DNA from: Aquabacter sp. L1I39
GTDB taxonomy: Bacteria > Pseudomonadota > Alphaproteobacteria > Rhizobiales > Xanthobacteraceae
NCBI RefSeq assembly: GCF_017742835.1
Contig: NZ_CP072392.1
Coordinates: 3,991,695 to 4,055,694 of the forward strand
DNA: 64,000 bases
Direction: 5' to 3'
Part shown: positions 32,760 to 40,793 of the stretch, one piece after another
How the letters are laid out: every line of letters begins with the position of its first letter
Position numbering within the stretch: the first letter of the stretch is position 1
Notes under the pieces: model-generated
The model's database searches: none
Told to the model about the DNA's origin: nothing
The model's input: only the letters and a program-made list of their open reading frames with translations
Program-made: the position numbers and the translations under genes

Positions 32760-34259
32760 ATGAACATGGTCATGGACTGGATCGCTCATCATGCGATCAA
32801 TCAACCCAATCGGGTGGCGGCAGTCGACTGCTTCTCGCAGCGCCGCTTCACCTATGCCGCCTTCCACCGGCGGGTCGACCGGGCGGCCACTTTCCTCCAC
32901 GCCCACGGCGCCCGGCGCGGCGACCGGGTGGCGACGCTCAGTTACAATTCCACCGACTTGTTCGAGCTTCAATTTGCCTGCCAGCGCATCGGCGCCATCT
33001 ATGTGCCGCTGAACTGGCGGCTGACCCCGATGGAACTTCAGCGCCTCGTCGCCGATTGCACGCCCTCGGTGATCCTCGCCCATGAGGACTTTGCGCCAAA
33101 TCTCGCCACTGTGGACACGGCCGGTGCCGCGCTCCTCTCGCTCAATGACGGGGGGCCGAGCGCTTATGAGGACTGGCGTCCAGACGGGACACCGCCTGGG
33201 CGCGCGGTGCTCGACAGCGGCGACACCTGGGAGATTGTCTATACGTCGGGTTCGTCCGGGGTGCCCAAGGGGGCATGCATTACCTATGGCATGGCCTTGC
33301 ACAATTGCATCCATGCGGGTGTGCATTTCGGCTTCGACGGCGCGTCCAACACGCTCACCTTCCTGCCTATGTTCCATATCAGCGGCCTTAACGCCTATGG
33401 CAATGTGGCCTTCCATTGGGGGGGCACAGTGCATGTGATGCGCACCTTCGATGCGCGTCAGGCCCTGGCGCTGCTGCGCGATCCGGGCCTCGGCATTTCC
33501 CATGTGCTCGGCGTGCCCACCAACTATCTCATGATGTCGGAGCAGCCGGGCTTCGAGGACTTGGAGCTGCCGCATGTGAAGGTGTGCGCAGTGGGGGGCG
33601 CGCCCTGCTCGCAGACGCTGCTGGAGACGTATGAGCGCCGAGGCATCACGCTGCAAAACGTCTGGGGCATGACGGAGACCACCACGGCAGCCACCGCCTT
33701 GTCCAAGGCGGCGAGCCGCGCGCGCCTGGGGTCGTGCGGGCGGCCGCTCCTCCATGTGGAACTGCGCCTCGCCAATGGCGGCACGGTGGTGACCGAGGCA
33801 GGCGCGCATGGGGAGATCGAGGTGCGCGGCCCCACCATCACCCCCGGTTACTGGAACACTCCCTCGCGCGCGGCGGGCGATTGGTTCGGAACCGGCGACA
33901 TCGCCCATTACGATGACGACGGTTATCTTTACTTGGTCGGCCGAGCAAAGGACTTCTACATTTCCGGTGGCGAGAATGTCTATTGCGCCGAGGTCGAACA
34001 GGCCCTGTGCAGCCACGACGCCATTGCCCAGGCCGCGGTGATTTCTATGCCTCACCCCAAATGGGGCGAGGTGGGTCGCGCCTATGTGGTTTTCAAGAAG
34101 GGCTACGCTCTCACACCGGAAGAGGTGATCACTCATTGCCGCTCGCGCCTCGCCAAATACAAGCTGCCGCAAGAGATCGTCCCGCTTCCGGAGATGCCGC
34201 TGCTTGCCAGCGGCAAGATCGACAAGGTGAGCCTCAGGGGCGTCCCAAGCGCGGCGTGA
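32760..34259 (+). CDS. AMP-dependent acyl-CoA synthetase/ligase
   Basis: A 499-residue ANL-family ligase. Motifs in order are IVYTSGSSGVPKGA (P-loop, about 159), WGMTETTTA (about 300), FGTGDIAHYDDDGYLYLVGRAKDFYISGGENV (hinge and ADP-binding region, about 378-410) and LLASGKIDKVSLR, with the C-terminal catalytic Lys. It activates a carboxylic acid to its CoA thioester. Gene order suggests uptake by the MFS carrier, activation here, then hydration and isomerisation by the crotonases. An IS3 scrap in reverse orientation begins at its last codons, so the operon end has been reshaped. Confidence 0.9.
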   Translation: MNMVMDWIAHHAINQPNRVAAVDCFSQRRFTYAAFHRRVDRAATFLHAHGARRGDRVATLSYNSTDLFELQFACQRIGAIYVPLNWRLTPMELQRLVADCTPSVILAHEDFAPNLATVDTAGAALLSLNDGGPSAYEDWRPDGTPPGRAVLDSGDTWEIVYTSGSSGVPKGACITYGMALHNCIHAGVHFGFDGASNTLTFLPMFHISGLNAYGNVAFHWGGTVHVMRTFDARQALALLRDPGLGISHVLGVPTNYLMMSEQPGFEDLELPHVKVCAVGGAPCSQTLLETYERRGITLQNVWGMTETTTAATALSKAASRARLGSCGRPLLHVELRLANGGTVVTEAGAHGEIEVRGPTITPGYWNTPSRAAGDWFGTGDIAHYDDDGYLYLVGRAKDFYISGGENVYCAEVEQALCSHDAIAQAAVISMPHPKWGEVGRAYVVFKKGYALTPEEVITHCRSRLAKYKLPQEIVPLPEMPLLASGKIDKVSLRGVPSAA

Positions 34260-34423
34260 GCGCTGGTCGTGTGCCAGCCGACGATGCCCGACCCCGTGCT
34301 GACATAGGTGGAATCGGACAGCCAAAGCGGGTCTGGCGCCGGCCCATTCAACACCCGGCCCACACGGTCAAGTCGGCATGGCGTCGATTTGTCCGGGATG
34401 GTCGTGCGGACCGGCCGGCCGCG
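34253..34423 (-). pseudogene. IS3-family transposase (OrfB) fragment
   Basis: A reverse-strand reading without a start gives RTTIPDKSTPCRLDRVGRVL followed by NGPAPDPLWLSDSTYVSTGSG and IVGWHTTSAHA. These match the conserved OrfB segment of IS3 elements (DK-x-P-C-x-LDRV, P-x-x-LW-x-SDxTYVST, IVGW-x-x-x-x-AHA). The DDE first Asp is the D of LSDSTY. About 14 residues are missing between STGSG and IVGW, a deletion. The fragment abuts the acyl-CoA ligase stop. Confidence 0.7.
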
Positions 34424-34498
34424 GGGATAACACCGGCTAGGCCCGAGCCCTGCATCAGCCGTTCGAACGGGCAACAGGTAACGCCCGCCCCCTCCCCG

Positions 34499-34561
34499 CA
34501 CGCCAGATTCGTGCTGGATGCGCTGGTCCGTCATCGTCGAGCGACCCTTGCCGCAGGATGA
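34499..34561 (+). pseudogene. Possible second IS3-family transposase scrap
   Basis: The forward frame reads [13 protein letters not shown], resembling the AHAGFVLDALEQAL segment of IS3 OrfB that normally follows IVGW. It is opposite in orientation to the neighbouring scrap at 34253-34423. It is short, so chance similarity cannot be excluded. Confidence 0.35.
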
Positions 34562-34730
34562 TCCGAAGCAACGCCGGCCGGATATACGCCTCGTACGGGC
34601 GCAACTGGACTGGGTACCGACCGTACCGCTGCGCGAGGGCTTGGTCCGGACCATCGTATATTTTGAAACTTTGCTGCGCGCCCAGGGGGCGGAAGTGCAG
34701 CGCTATCCAGGTGCGTTCAATGCTGCCTGA
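34542..34730 (+). pseudogene. C-terminal remnant of a UDP-glucuronate decarboxylase-like SDR gene
   Basis: The frame reads [20 protein letters not shown], then [25 protein letters not shown]. This is the typical C-terminus of extended SDR enzymes such as UDP-glucuronate decarboxylase and dTDP-glucose dehydratase (PLP-x-DDP-x-QRRPDI, LGW-P-V-L-x-EGL-x-x-TI-x-YF). The N-terminal 85% is absent. This indicates that a sugar-nucleotide gene once stood next to the polysaccharide genes downstream. The rest of the 804-base stretch 34260-35063 has no other recognisable gene. Confidence 0.65.
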
Positions 34731-35063
34731 TACGCCGCTGCTGCAGGGCTCCCCGGTGCCCTGTGGAGACGCACGCTGAATGCGGCACACGCGACAAAAA
34801 GAAGTGAGGCGGGGACCGTGCTCGTAGCAACAGCGCGGGATCGATCAATGGCTGCCCTGTCTCACTGGGAAAGTGATGCAACTTTCCGGGTCGGGCTTCT
34901 CAGCCTTATCCATCTCCGCTACGACGATCGCGTAAACCTGATTGGTTGGTCCTTAGCCGAGGGCAGTCGCCTCTTTTCCGCATGCGCGCGGCGCCAAGTG
35001 TTCTGACGCCAGACACCGCCGACAGTCCGCGGCGGTCTTGGGCGATGCAGGGAGACGGTCTGG
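34731..35063. other. Gap without a recognisable gene
   Basis: I see no conserved coding segment here. Short open frames exist but have no recognisable domain. The segment lies between the SDR remnant and the first cassette gene and may hold that gene's promoter. The last bases (AGGGAG from 35049) provide its ribosome site. Confidence 0.5.
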
Positions 35064-36014
35064 ATGCGTGCCTGGGTTCAGGGAAAGTTGATCGCCATGG
35101 ATGCCGCGGTGCTGATGTGGGTGGCGCATCGTCTCCCCCTTGGTCTTGGTCGCGGCTGGGCGACGGTGCGCGGCGTCATTCATGCCGGGCTGGGCTATGA
35201 CTGGCTGTCGATCGGAACGGGCCGCTATCCGGTTCGTCCCATGGCCTGGCGGGCGCTGCACCGTCTGGCGCCAGAGCAACCGGCATGGCGTCGGCTGTTC
35301 TGGCTGTTTGAGCGATATATCCAGTTTTCGCGCGCGGAATGGGAGGGGCTGGCCTTGCCGCGCCTCGTCGACAGTCTGCCGCCCCCTTCCGTACCGGACG
35401 AAGCTGCGCACCACGCCGGCGGCGTTCGGCGTGGGACGGTGCATCTCATGTTTCATTACGGCTCGCTCTATCCCGGCGTGGCCTGGCTATCGAAAGGCGG
35501 GATCAAGCTCAACTGGATGACATCCGACGTCTACAATAGAATTCCAGGACTTTCTCCGTGGATAGCGAGAATTCATAACAAAATAAATGAAAATTTGAGC
35601 ATATGCAACAACGGGGGTTGTGTGATTTTTAACAATAAGAGTATCCGCGAAGTTTACAAAAAATTACTTTCTGGAGAAGATATCGTCATGGTTGTCGATC
35701 GGACCATGGCCACTGGACCCGCTATAATGGTCGATCTGCCCGGCCCATGCCGCGCACCTTTGGCGCGGGGGGCCTGGGCGGCATTGCGTGCCACCGGTGC
35801 CAACTGGACCGTAACGACTTGTGAATACAGGCAGGGACGCTTTCACATCTTCCATGAGCGATCCGCCGGACAGCCAAACGGGCCAATGCCAGATTTGAAG
35901 TTGATCAGCCGGCGGATCTCCCATGAACCGCAGCTCTGGTGGGCATGCCATGTACTGGATTTCGTGCCACAAAACTACGATCCCGCAATCGCGGCCGACG
36001 CCCGGGGCAAATAA
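35064..36014 (+). CDS. Acyltransferase-like protein (LPLAT/HtrB-like), uncertain
   Basis: A 316-residue protein. The layout is like LpxL/HtrB lysophospholipid acyltransferases: an HYGSLYPGVAWL segment near residue 130, where the family has H-x4-D, then LLSGEDIVMVVDRTMATGPAIMVDLPG and APLARGAWAALRATGANWTV, matching the family's x-G-x-v-x-D, F/L-G and P-x-G-x-A-x-LA-x-x-x-G pattern. The catalytic Asp position is not an Asp (HYGSLY), so activity is uncertain. Codon use changes sharply at about 35535-35690, where AAT/AAA/ATA codons dominate, a sign of foreign or chimeric origin. ATG 35064 follows AGGGAG. Confidence 0.6.
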   Translation: MRAWVQGKLIAMDAAVLMWVAHRLPLGLGRGWATVRGVIHAGLGYDWLSIGTGRYPVRPMAWRALHRLAPEQPAWRRLFWLFERYIQFSRAEWEGLALPRLVDSLPPPSVPDEAAHHAGGVRRGTVHLMFHYGSLYPGVAWLSKGGIKLNWMTSDVYNRIPGLSPWIARIHNKINENLSICNNGGCVIFNNKSIREVYKKLLSGEDIVMVVDRTMATGPAIMVDLPGPCRAPLARGAWAALRATGANWTVTTCEYRQGRFHIFHERSAGQPNGPMPDLKLISRRISHEPQLWWACHVLDFVPQNYDPAIAADARGK

Positions 36015-36198
36015 CCGCTATTCCGCCCCCCACCCCCCACGATTTCGCGCCCGGTTGATCGAACAATGATGGTGATGCTTGGGCAGCGTCAAACCAGACC
36101 GATTATTCGCTTGACACTGGCAGCCCGATTGTCTAGCGACGCGCAGTGCTTGCAGTAGACTGACGTTTTATTATTTAACGATCAGGAGATAGTCACAA

Positions 36199-36966
36199 GT
36201 GGATCTCAACGAAGATAATTTGCTAGGCTTTACCCGCGCATTGAGCGAGAGCGAGCAGGTCGCGCGATCTGAATTGGCAGATTTGTTCGATTCCGCGCCC
36301 CTTCCGAAGGGTGAGCGTCTGGATAACCTTGGCCTGCACATGGACCATCTAGTTTTGGGTCGTGCGCTGTTCATGGATCATCTTTATCGGCAAATTCTTG
36401 GCATGCCCGGCGTAGTGATGGAGTTCGGTTGCCGCTGGGGCCAGAATCTCTCCTTTTTTATGAATCTCCGGACGCTGTATGAACCGACGCATTATTCCCG
36501 TCGGATTATTGGCTTCGACACCTTCACCGGCTTCGTGGACGTGGCAGTCGAGGATGGTGACAGCATCTACGCCCGCCCGGGCAACGTAAGGACCACTGTG
36601 GGCTACGATGCCTATCTCGAACGCGTGCTCGCAGCACGCGAGCGCATGGCGCCGCTGTCGCACAAGCGTAAGTTTGAAATCGTGACAGGAGACGTGCGGG
36701 AAACCCTCCCGCGATATCTTGCAGCCCATCCGGAAACGATTGTAGCCCTGGCATATCTGGACATGGATCTGTTCAGCCCGACGCGGGATGCCTTGCTGGC
36801 ACTCAAGCCTCGGCTCGCCCGCGGCAGCGTGGTTGTGCTGGACGAGATCAACGATGCGGGCTTCCCCGGAGAGACCACGGCCCTGCGCGAGGTCTTTGGG
36901 CTGAACGGTCTGGCGCTGCGGCGGGTGCCGTTCTTGAACGGCCCCGGCTATTTCGTCGTCGAATAA
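36199..36966 (+). CDS. TylF/MycF-like SAM-dependent O-methyltransferase
   Basis: A 255-residue class I methyltransferase. The SAM site is VVMEFGCRWGQNLSFFMNL (about 70-88), and the family core IIGFDTFTGFVD, FEIVTGDVRETLPRYL and VALAYLDMDLFSPTRDALLALKPRLARGSVVVLDEIND is that of the TylF/MycF sugar O-methyltransferases, with the metal-binding DMD. The start is a GTG at 36199 with AGGAG at 36184-36188. The gene has lower local GC than its flanks and shares a cassette with glycosyltransferases, so it probably methylates a glycan. A TTGACA at 36111-36116 may be part of its promoter, but I see no matching -10. Confidence 0.82.
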   Translation: MDLNEDNLLGFTRALSESEQVARSELADLFDSAPLPKGERLDNLGLHMDHLVLGRALFMDHLYRQILGMPGVVMEFGCRWGQNLSFFMNLRTLYEPTHYSRRIIGFDTFTGFVDVAVEDGDSIYARPGNVRTTVGYDAYLERVLAARERMAPLSHKRKFEIVTGDVRETLPRYLAAHPETIVALAYLDMDLFSPTRDALLALKPRLARGSVVVLDEINDAGFPGETTALREVFGLNGLALRRVPFLNGPGYFVVE

Positions 36967-36980
36967 CGAAAAGGCGTCGA

Positions 36981-37868
36981 ATGTCGCGCGTTCATATCGT
37001 CGTTTTCGACCGCACGCCCCAGTGGACCATCATGAAGGAGGATATCTATACGAGCCTTCTTCATTGGTTGACCCAGATCGGGCATGTGGTGACAATCGAA
37101 GCGCGTTCTTTCGAGCCGAATGCTCTCAATATAATCATTGGTCTTCAATATCTCACGCCTCAAGAAATAGACTGCATTGCGGCCTCCACATGTGAATATG
37201 GGGTCTTCGACGTTGAGTACATCGCCGCTGGTATGGTGAATTTCAAGCCGGAGACATCGTGGCTTTTCGCCGATCGGTCCCGAAAATTTCGCGACCGTTG
37301 CCGGTTCTTTCTATCCTATTTTGAGGAAAGTGCCCGGGAGATGGCGCGCCTAGGGGTGTTTTCTCGGCGGATCATGCCCGGTTACGTAAAGACCTTCGAA
37401 CCGGAAAGCGTGATTAGCGAAGGCGACAGGACGATCGACCTCTATTTCTTCGGCAATGTCGATGCGCATCGCGCCGCCGTTTTGGAGCGGATCGAGAAAA
37501 CGGTGCCGGTGCTGGTGCAAACGCCCTCACAGGCTACGCCGCTGTTTCTGCGCAATGCCCGTGCAGCGCGGTCGAAAATCGTGCTCAGCCTCGGGCGTGC
37601 GCTCCCTTTTACCCACATCGGCCCGATGAGGCTGGTGGAAATGGCGCATCTGCGCACCTTCGTCTTGTCTGAAGCGCCTGCAGTTGCCCAACCGGATCTG
37701 GACGGGCTTTGCGCCTATTGGTCGGCGGCCGAGGATCCGGGCGAGGTGGCCCGGGCTTGGCTTTTCGAGCCCGAGCGTCGCCGCGCACGAGCCGAAGCGG
37801 CGTTCGAGCGGATCAAAGCGTTCGATCCCCTGCCCCCCCTCTCAGAGGCTTTGGAGCCGCGGCAATGA
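36981..37868 (+). CDS. Glycosyltransferase-like protein (CgeB-like), hypothetical
   Basis: A 295-residue protein that I can place only loosely. Order of elements: MSRVHIVVFDR at the N-terminus, IIIGLQYL, YFFGNVDAHRAAVLERI near residue 160, and GRALPFTHIGPMRLVEMAHLRTFVLSE near 208. The last two fit the donor-side fold of CgeB/GT4-type glycosyltransferases (a FxGxxxxxRxxxLxxL line and a conserved E before a variable loop). No signal or membrane segment is seen. It sits 14 bases after the methyltransferase and shares ATGA with the next glycosyltransferase. Confidence 0.6.
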   Translation: MSRVHIVVFDRTPQWTIMKEDIYTSLLHWLTQIGHVVTIEARSFEPNALNIIIGLQYLTPQEIDCIAASTCEYGVFDVEYIAAGMVNFKPETSWLFADRSRKFRDRCRFFLSYFEESAREMARLGVFSRRIMPGYVKTFEPESVISEGDRTIDLYFFGNVDAHRAAVLERIEKTVPVLVQTPSQATPLFLRNARAARSKIVLSLGRALPFTHIGPMRLVEMAHLRTFVLSEAPAVAQPDLDGLCAYWSAAEDPGEVARAWLFEPERRRARAEAAFERIKAFDPLPPLSEALEPRQ

Positions 37869-38890
37869 CGACAGAAATCGAACCGCGGCGGGTCGCGGCA
37901 ATTATGATGATCCGCGACGAAGGCGATATCATCGAGGCGAATATCAGGCATCATGCACGCCTGGGCGTCGATCATTTCGTGATTTTGGATCATGGTTCGG
38001 CTGATGCGACGGCAGACATCCTGCGTGCCCTGACCGCTGAGGGTTTGCCACTAACGGTTCTCACCTATGCGCGCGACGCGGCAATCGAATTGTCGCAGTG
38101 GTATGCGGCCCTGTTTGCGCGGGTACGCGAACTGGGCGCCGAAATCGTCGTGCAAATCGATGGCGACGAGTTTTGGCATCTGACGACCGGTAGCTTCGCC
38201 AAGCTCGATTGGAGTGAGCCGGTTATCACCGCTCCGCGCTTCAACATGTTCGCGCCGCGCGCGGCGGTCGGCTCACCCGACGGCGCGCCCACGACCCATA
38301 TCTATCGTAACCGTCGCCCCTTTCACCCCGAAGACTACCGCAGCAAGGTGACCCGAGGGGATCGCGATATCACGTTCGATTATCCCGTTCATATGGTCAA
38401 AATTGGGCCCAAAGTCGTCTTCCTTCTCAAGGAGATGGGGGAGATCATGATGGCGGGGCACGGAATTATCTCGCACGCTGGGGAAAGACTACAGCCGAGG
38501 CCGAATGGGTCGGCGATGATCTTCCATTATCCATTGCGCAGCTTTGATCAGTTTGCCAAAAAGGTTGCCGCATTCGGTGCTGTTTTTGAACGGAATCCCG
38601 ATCTGAATCGCGGAATTTCCTGGCAAACGCGCTATCTCTGGGAGCTCGATGAACCCGGCGCACTTGAACGCGCGTTTCTGCGCTGCTTTCCGGATGAGGC
38701 GGAATTGCGCCACTGGCTCGACACGGGCGTCCTCGTCCGCGATACTCGAATGGTGCGCGCCCTCGCGGATGGGCCTTGCACGTTTGATGCCGAGCTTGAT
38801 CACCTTGCGATGACGGCTGATCGGGTGATCTTGGATCTCATCGAAGATCTGTCCGCCGAACAACGGGCGACCGCTGATCGTGCCCCGTGA
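37865..38890 (+). CDS. Glycosyltransferase family 2/92-like protein (Glyco_tranf_2_4)
   Basis: A 341-residue enzyme. The N-terminal segment AAIMMIRDEGDIIEANIRHHARLGVDHFVILDHGSADATADIL and IVVQIDGDEFWHL (a DxD-type metal site, about residue 98) are typical of this group. The C-terminal region has GHGIISHAGERL and a conserved FHYPLRSFDQFAKKVAAF line. The usual family opening motif is M-x-K-NE; here it reads MIRDEGD. ATG 37865 overlaps the preceding stop. It is the last intact gene of the cassette and is followed by IS debris. It may add a sugar to a surface polysaccharide. Confidence 0.8.
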   Translation: MTTEIEPRRVAAIMMIRDEGDIIEANIRHHARLGVDHFVILDHGSADATADILRALTAEGLPLTVLTYARDAAIELSQWYAALFARVRELGAEIVVQIDGDEFWHLTTGSFAKLDWSEPVITAPRFNMFAPRAAVGSPDGAPTTHIYRNRRPFHPEDYRSKVTRGDRDITFDYPVHMVKIGPKVVFLLKEMGEIMMAGHGIISHAGERLQPRPNGSAMIFHYPLRSFDQFAKKVAAFGAVFERNPDLNRGISWQTRYLWELDEPGALERAFLRCFPDEAELRHWLDTGVLVRDTRMVRALADGPCTFDAELDHLAMTADRVILDLIEDLSAEQRATADRAP

Positions 38891-38998
38891 TGTGGTGTAG
38901 GTGAAGGCAGAGGCAGTGGCAGAGGCAAAGGTGGTCACAGGGGATGTTCGGTTAGGGTCTGGTTGCTGACACCAACGCCAGACCGAAAGATCCACTGA

Positions 38999-39280
38999 GG
39001 ACGAGGGGCATGATGAGCTTCCGCGACCTCTGGGAGAACTCCCCCGGCGCCGACCCATTGCGCGAGATGATCGGCGTTGCGGCCGAGAGCCCCGATGGAA
39101 CTGGAGGTCGGCGCCATGACGGGCGCGGCCTGTGGCGAGAAAGACCGGGCCCTCTTGCCCAGCGCAACGGCTACCGCGAACGGATTGGGAGGCGCGCGCC
39201 GGAACGGTGAAGCTGGCATCGCCAAGCTGCGCAAGGGCAGCTATTTTCCCGGCTTCCTCGAGCCGCGCCGGATGGACAAC
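38999..39280 (+). pseudogene. IS256-family (mutator) transposase, N-terminal fragment with frameshifts
   Basis: Forward-strand pieces from alternating frames spell the N-terminal IS256 pattern: FRDLWENSPGADPLREMIGVAAE (39013-39081), then MELEVGAMTGAACGEK in the next frame (from 39095), LAQRNGYRERI back in the first frame (about 39155), and IAKLRKGSYFPGFLEPRRM (ending near 39280) in the second. The family reads LMELEVGALTGAAYGEKS-LAQRNGYR-x-R-LRIPKLRKGSYFPxFLEPRRM. At least three frameshifts and loss of the catalytic C-terminal two thirds make it dead. Confidence 0.75.
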
Positions 39281-39412
39281 CTATTGAAAGCTCACACCTA
39301 GGCAGTGGACGCATAATGCATTGATCCAGATGCGTGTTGCGGCGAGCTTGAGGGCAGCGAGGAAATTGTCCGGGCGGCGATCGTATCGCGTGGCGAGACC
39401 TCTGATCTTCCC
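39281..39412 (-). pseudogene. IS5-family transposase, C-terminal fragment
   Basis: The reverse strand reads GKIRGLATRYDRRPDNFLAA followed by LKLAATRIWINALCVHCLGV and SFQ with a TAG stop at 39283-39281. This is the familiar IS5 tail (R-x-ATRYD-x-x-x-x-NFLAA-x-x-LAA). It has no start and carries only the C-terminal 40 or so residues. It lies directly between the IS256 and IS3 relics. Confidence 0.7.
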
Positions 39413-39430
39413 CCGAAAAAGTGGACGGGG

Positions 39431-40295
39431 TTAAGCCGCTCTGCGTTCCATCTCGGTCGGGCTGATGTAGCCGATGGCCGAGTGCAGACGGCGGGAATTG
39501 TAGAAGCCTTCGATGTATCCGAACAGATCCCGCCGCGCCTCGGCCCGGGTGGCATAGAGGCGATGATGGACCCGCTCGGTTTTCAGGGTGTGAAAGAAGC
39601 TTTCCATGGGGGCATTGTCCCAGCAATCGCCCTTGCGGCTCATGGATGGGGTGATGCCCGCGGTGGCAAGCGCCCCGCGATAGGCTTCGGAAGCGTATTG
39701 GGTGGATGCTGCGGTCCGAATGGTGGATCAGGCCGGGTGCCGGCCTCTGACGCGCGATGGCAATGGCGAGGGCTTCCAGCGCAATCTGGGTGTGCAAGGT
39801 CTCGCGGATGGACCAGCCGACCAGCTTGCGGGTGTGCATGTCGAGCACGCCGGCAAGGGTGAGCCAGCCTTCGCCTGTGGGGATGTAGGTGAGATCCGCC
39901 AGCCAAATCTGGTTCGGGGCGCAGGTCATGAAGTTGCGGGCGAGCCTGTTGGGAGCGATCGGATAGGAATGGCGGCTGTCGGTCGTCCGCGTGCGCCTTG
40001 GCACGGTGGCGAGGCCCCGGATGCCGGCGCGTCGCATCAGCCGCTCGATCCGGGACCGGCCCACGGGCCGACCGCTCCCCCGCAGCACCGCATGGATCCG
40101 GGGTGCACCATAGGTCCCGCTGCTCTCCGCATGGATCAGCCGGATGTCATCGGTGAGCGCCCGGTTGGTCTGTGCGCGCAAACTCTCCGGCCGGGCGCGC
40201 CAGGCATAATAGCCGCTGGACGACAGCCCGATGGCCGCGCACATCACGCGAGCCGGCAACACAGCGCGATGCTCATCGACGAACCCGAACGTCAT
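39431..40295 (-). pseudogene. IS3-family transposase OrfB, frameshifted
   Basis: A nearly full-length OrfB split by a frameshift. The first part runs from ATG 40295: MTFGFVDEHRAVLPARVMCA, LSSSGYYAWRARP, QIWLADLTYIPTGEGWLTLAGVLDMHTRKLVGWSI with DDE residue D in LADLTY, and GLIHHSD (second D). It then loses register at about 39700, where the expected HSDRGSQYAS motif is disturbed by about four extra bases. The other frame continues with [23 protein letters not shown] (catalytic E) to ERRAA and a TAA at 39433-39431. No OrfA is recognisable upstream. The left end probably lies near 39411-39430 (CCCCGAAAAAGTGGAC). Confidence 0.85.
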
Positions 40296-40530
40296 CGGGA
40301 GGCCGCTCCGAAGATGAGCGCGGTGGGTTCAACCGGTCAGGGCAACGGCTTCGTTCAGGGTATCAGCTGGGGTCCCCGTCCCGTCGGACACCCGCCCCCG
40401 ACACCACCCGTCAGGCCGCTCCGGACGCGCCCCTCCTTGGTGCCAGGTGGGAACACCATAACAGAGGTGTCTGGAAATAGGAATATGGTCTAGGATATTT
40501 TTCTTACGACGGGAGGCCGAGTCCGTCCTC

Positions 40531-40570
40531 GCCCCCTCCCTATCCCTCCCCCGCTTCGCGGGAGAGGGGA
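40531..40570 (-). repeat. GC-rich hairpin repeat, copy 1 (reverse orientation)
   Basis: Read on the reverse strand it begins TCCCCTCTCCCGCGAAGCGG followed by a G-rich run. It matches the sequence at 40650-40688 in opposite orientation at nearly every position. Each copy contains its own CCCGC-GCGGG stem. The gap between the IS3 relic and grpE (40296-40793) is otherwise free of genes. Confidence 0.6.
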
Positions 40571-40649
40571 CTTGCGTGCGCCCGGTCGGGGCGGTGGCCC
40601 TGCTCTGCCTCAGCGTCCGTCATCCCGACCTTTCCCCCAGCGCCACAGG

Positions 40650-40688
40650 CCCCCTCTCCCGCAAAGCGGGGGAGGGTGGGGGAGGGGG
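40650..40688 (+). repeat. GC-rich hairpin repeat, copy 2
   Basis: It begins GCCCCCTCTCCCGCAAAGCG and continues with a long purine tract (GGGGAGGG repeated). It is an inverted copy of 40531-40570. This class of short C/T-rich, G/A-rich palindromic repeat is common between genes in many alphaproteobacterial genomes. The two copies can pair into a cruciform with an 80-base loop. Confidence 0.6.
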
Positions 40689-40745
40689 AAATGGAGGGGA
40701 GGGGTCTGGGCGGGGGAAACGGCCAGAACGCTTCTCCAAACGCAA

Positions 40746-40768
40746 ACGGCCGGGTAAAGCCCGGCCGT
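40746..40768 (-). terminator. Hairpin after grpE
   Basis: ACGGCCGGG (40746-40754) pairs perfectly with CCCGGCCGT (40760-40768) around the loop TAAAG. On the - strand it lies 26 bases after the grpE stop. The following bases (TTTGCGTTTGG) are only mildly T-rich. Confidence 0.6.
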
Positions 40769-40793
40769 CGCACACGTCCAGAAACAAAAAGGC

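Noticed and set aside
31665..34325. Long reverse reading (886 residues) opposite the TetR, crotonase and ligase genes
   Set aside because: It is antisense to three well-supported genes.
34818..35006. A 62-codon open frame before the cassette
   Set aside because: It has no ribosome site of note and no recognisable domain, and its composition matches intergenic DNA.
38891..38998. A tRNA gene as the attachment site of the island
   Set aside because: I looked for a tRNA gene or direct repeat near both island edges and see no cloverleaf-forming sequence or TTC/CCA pattern.
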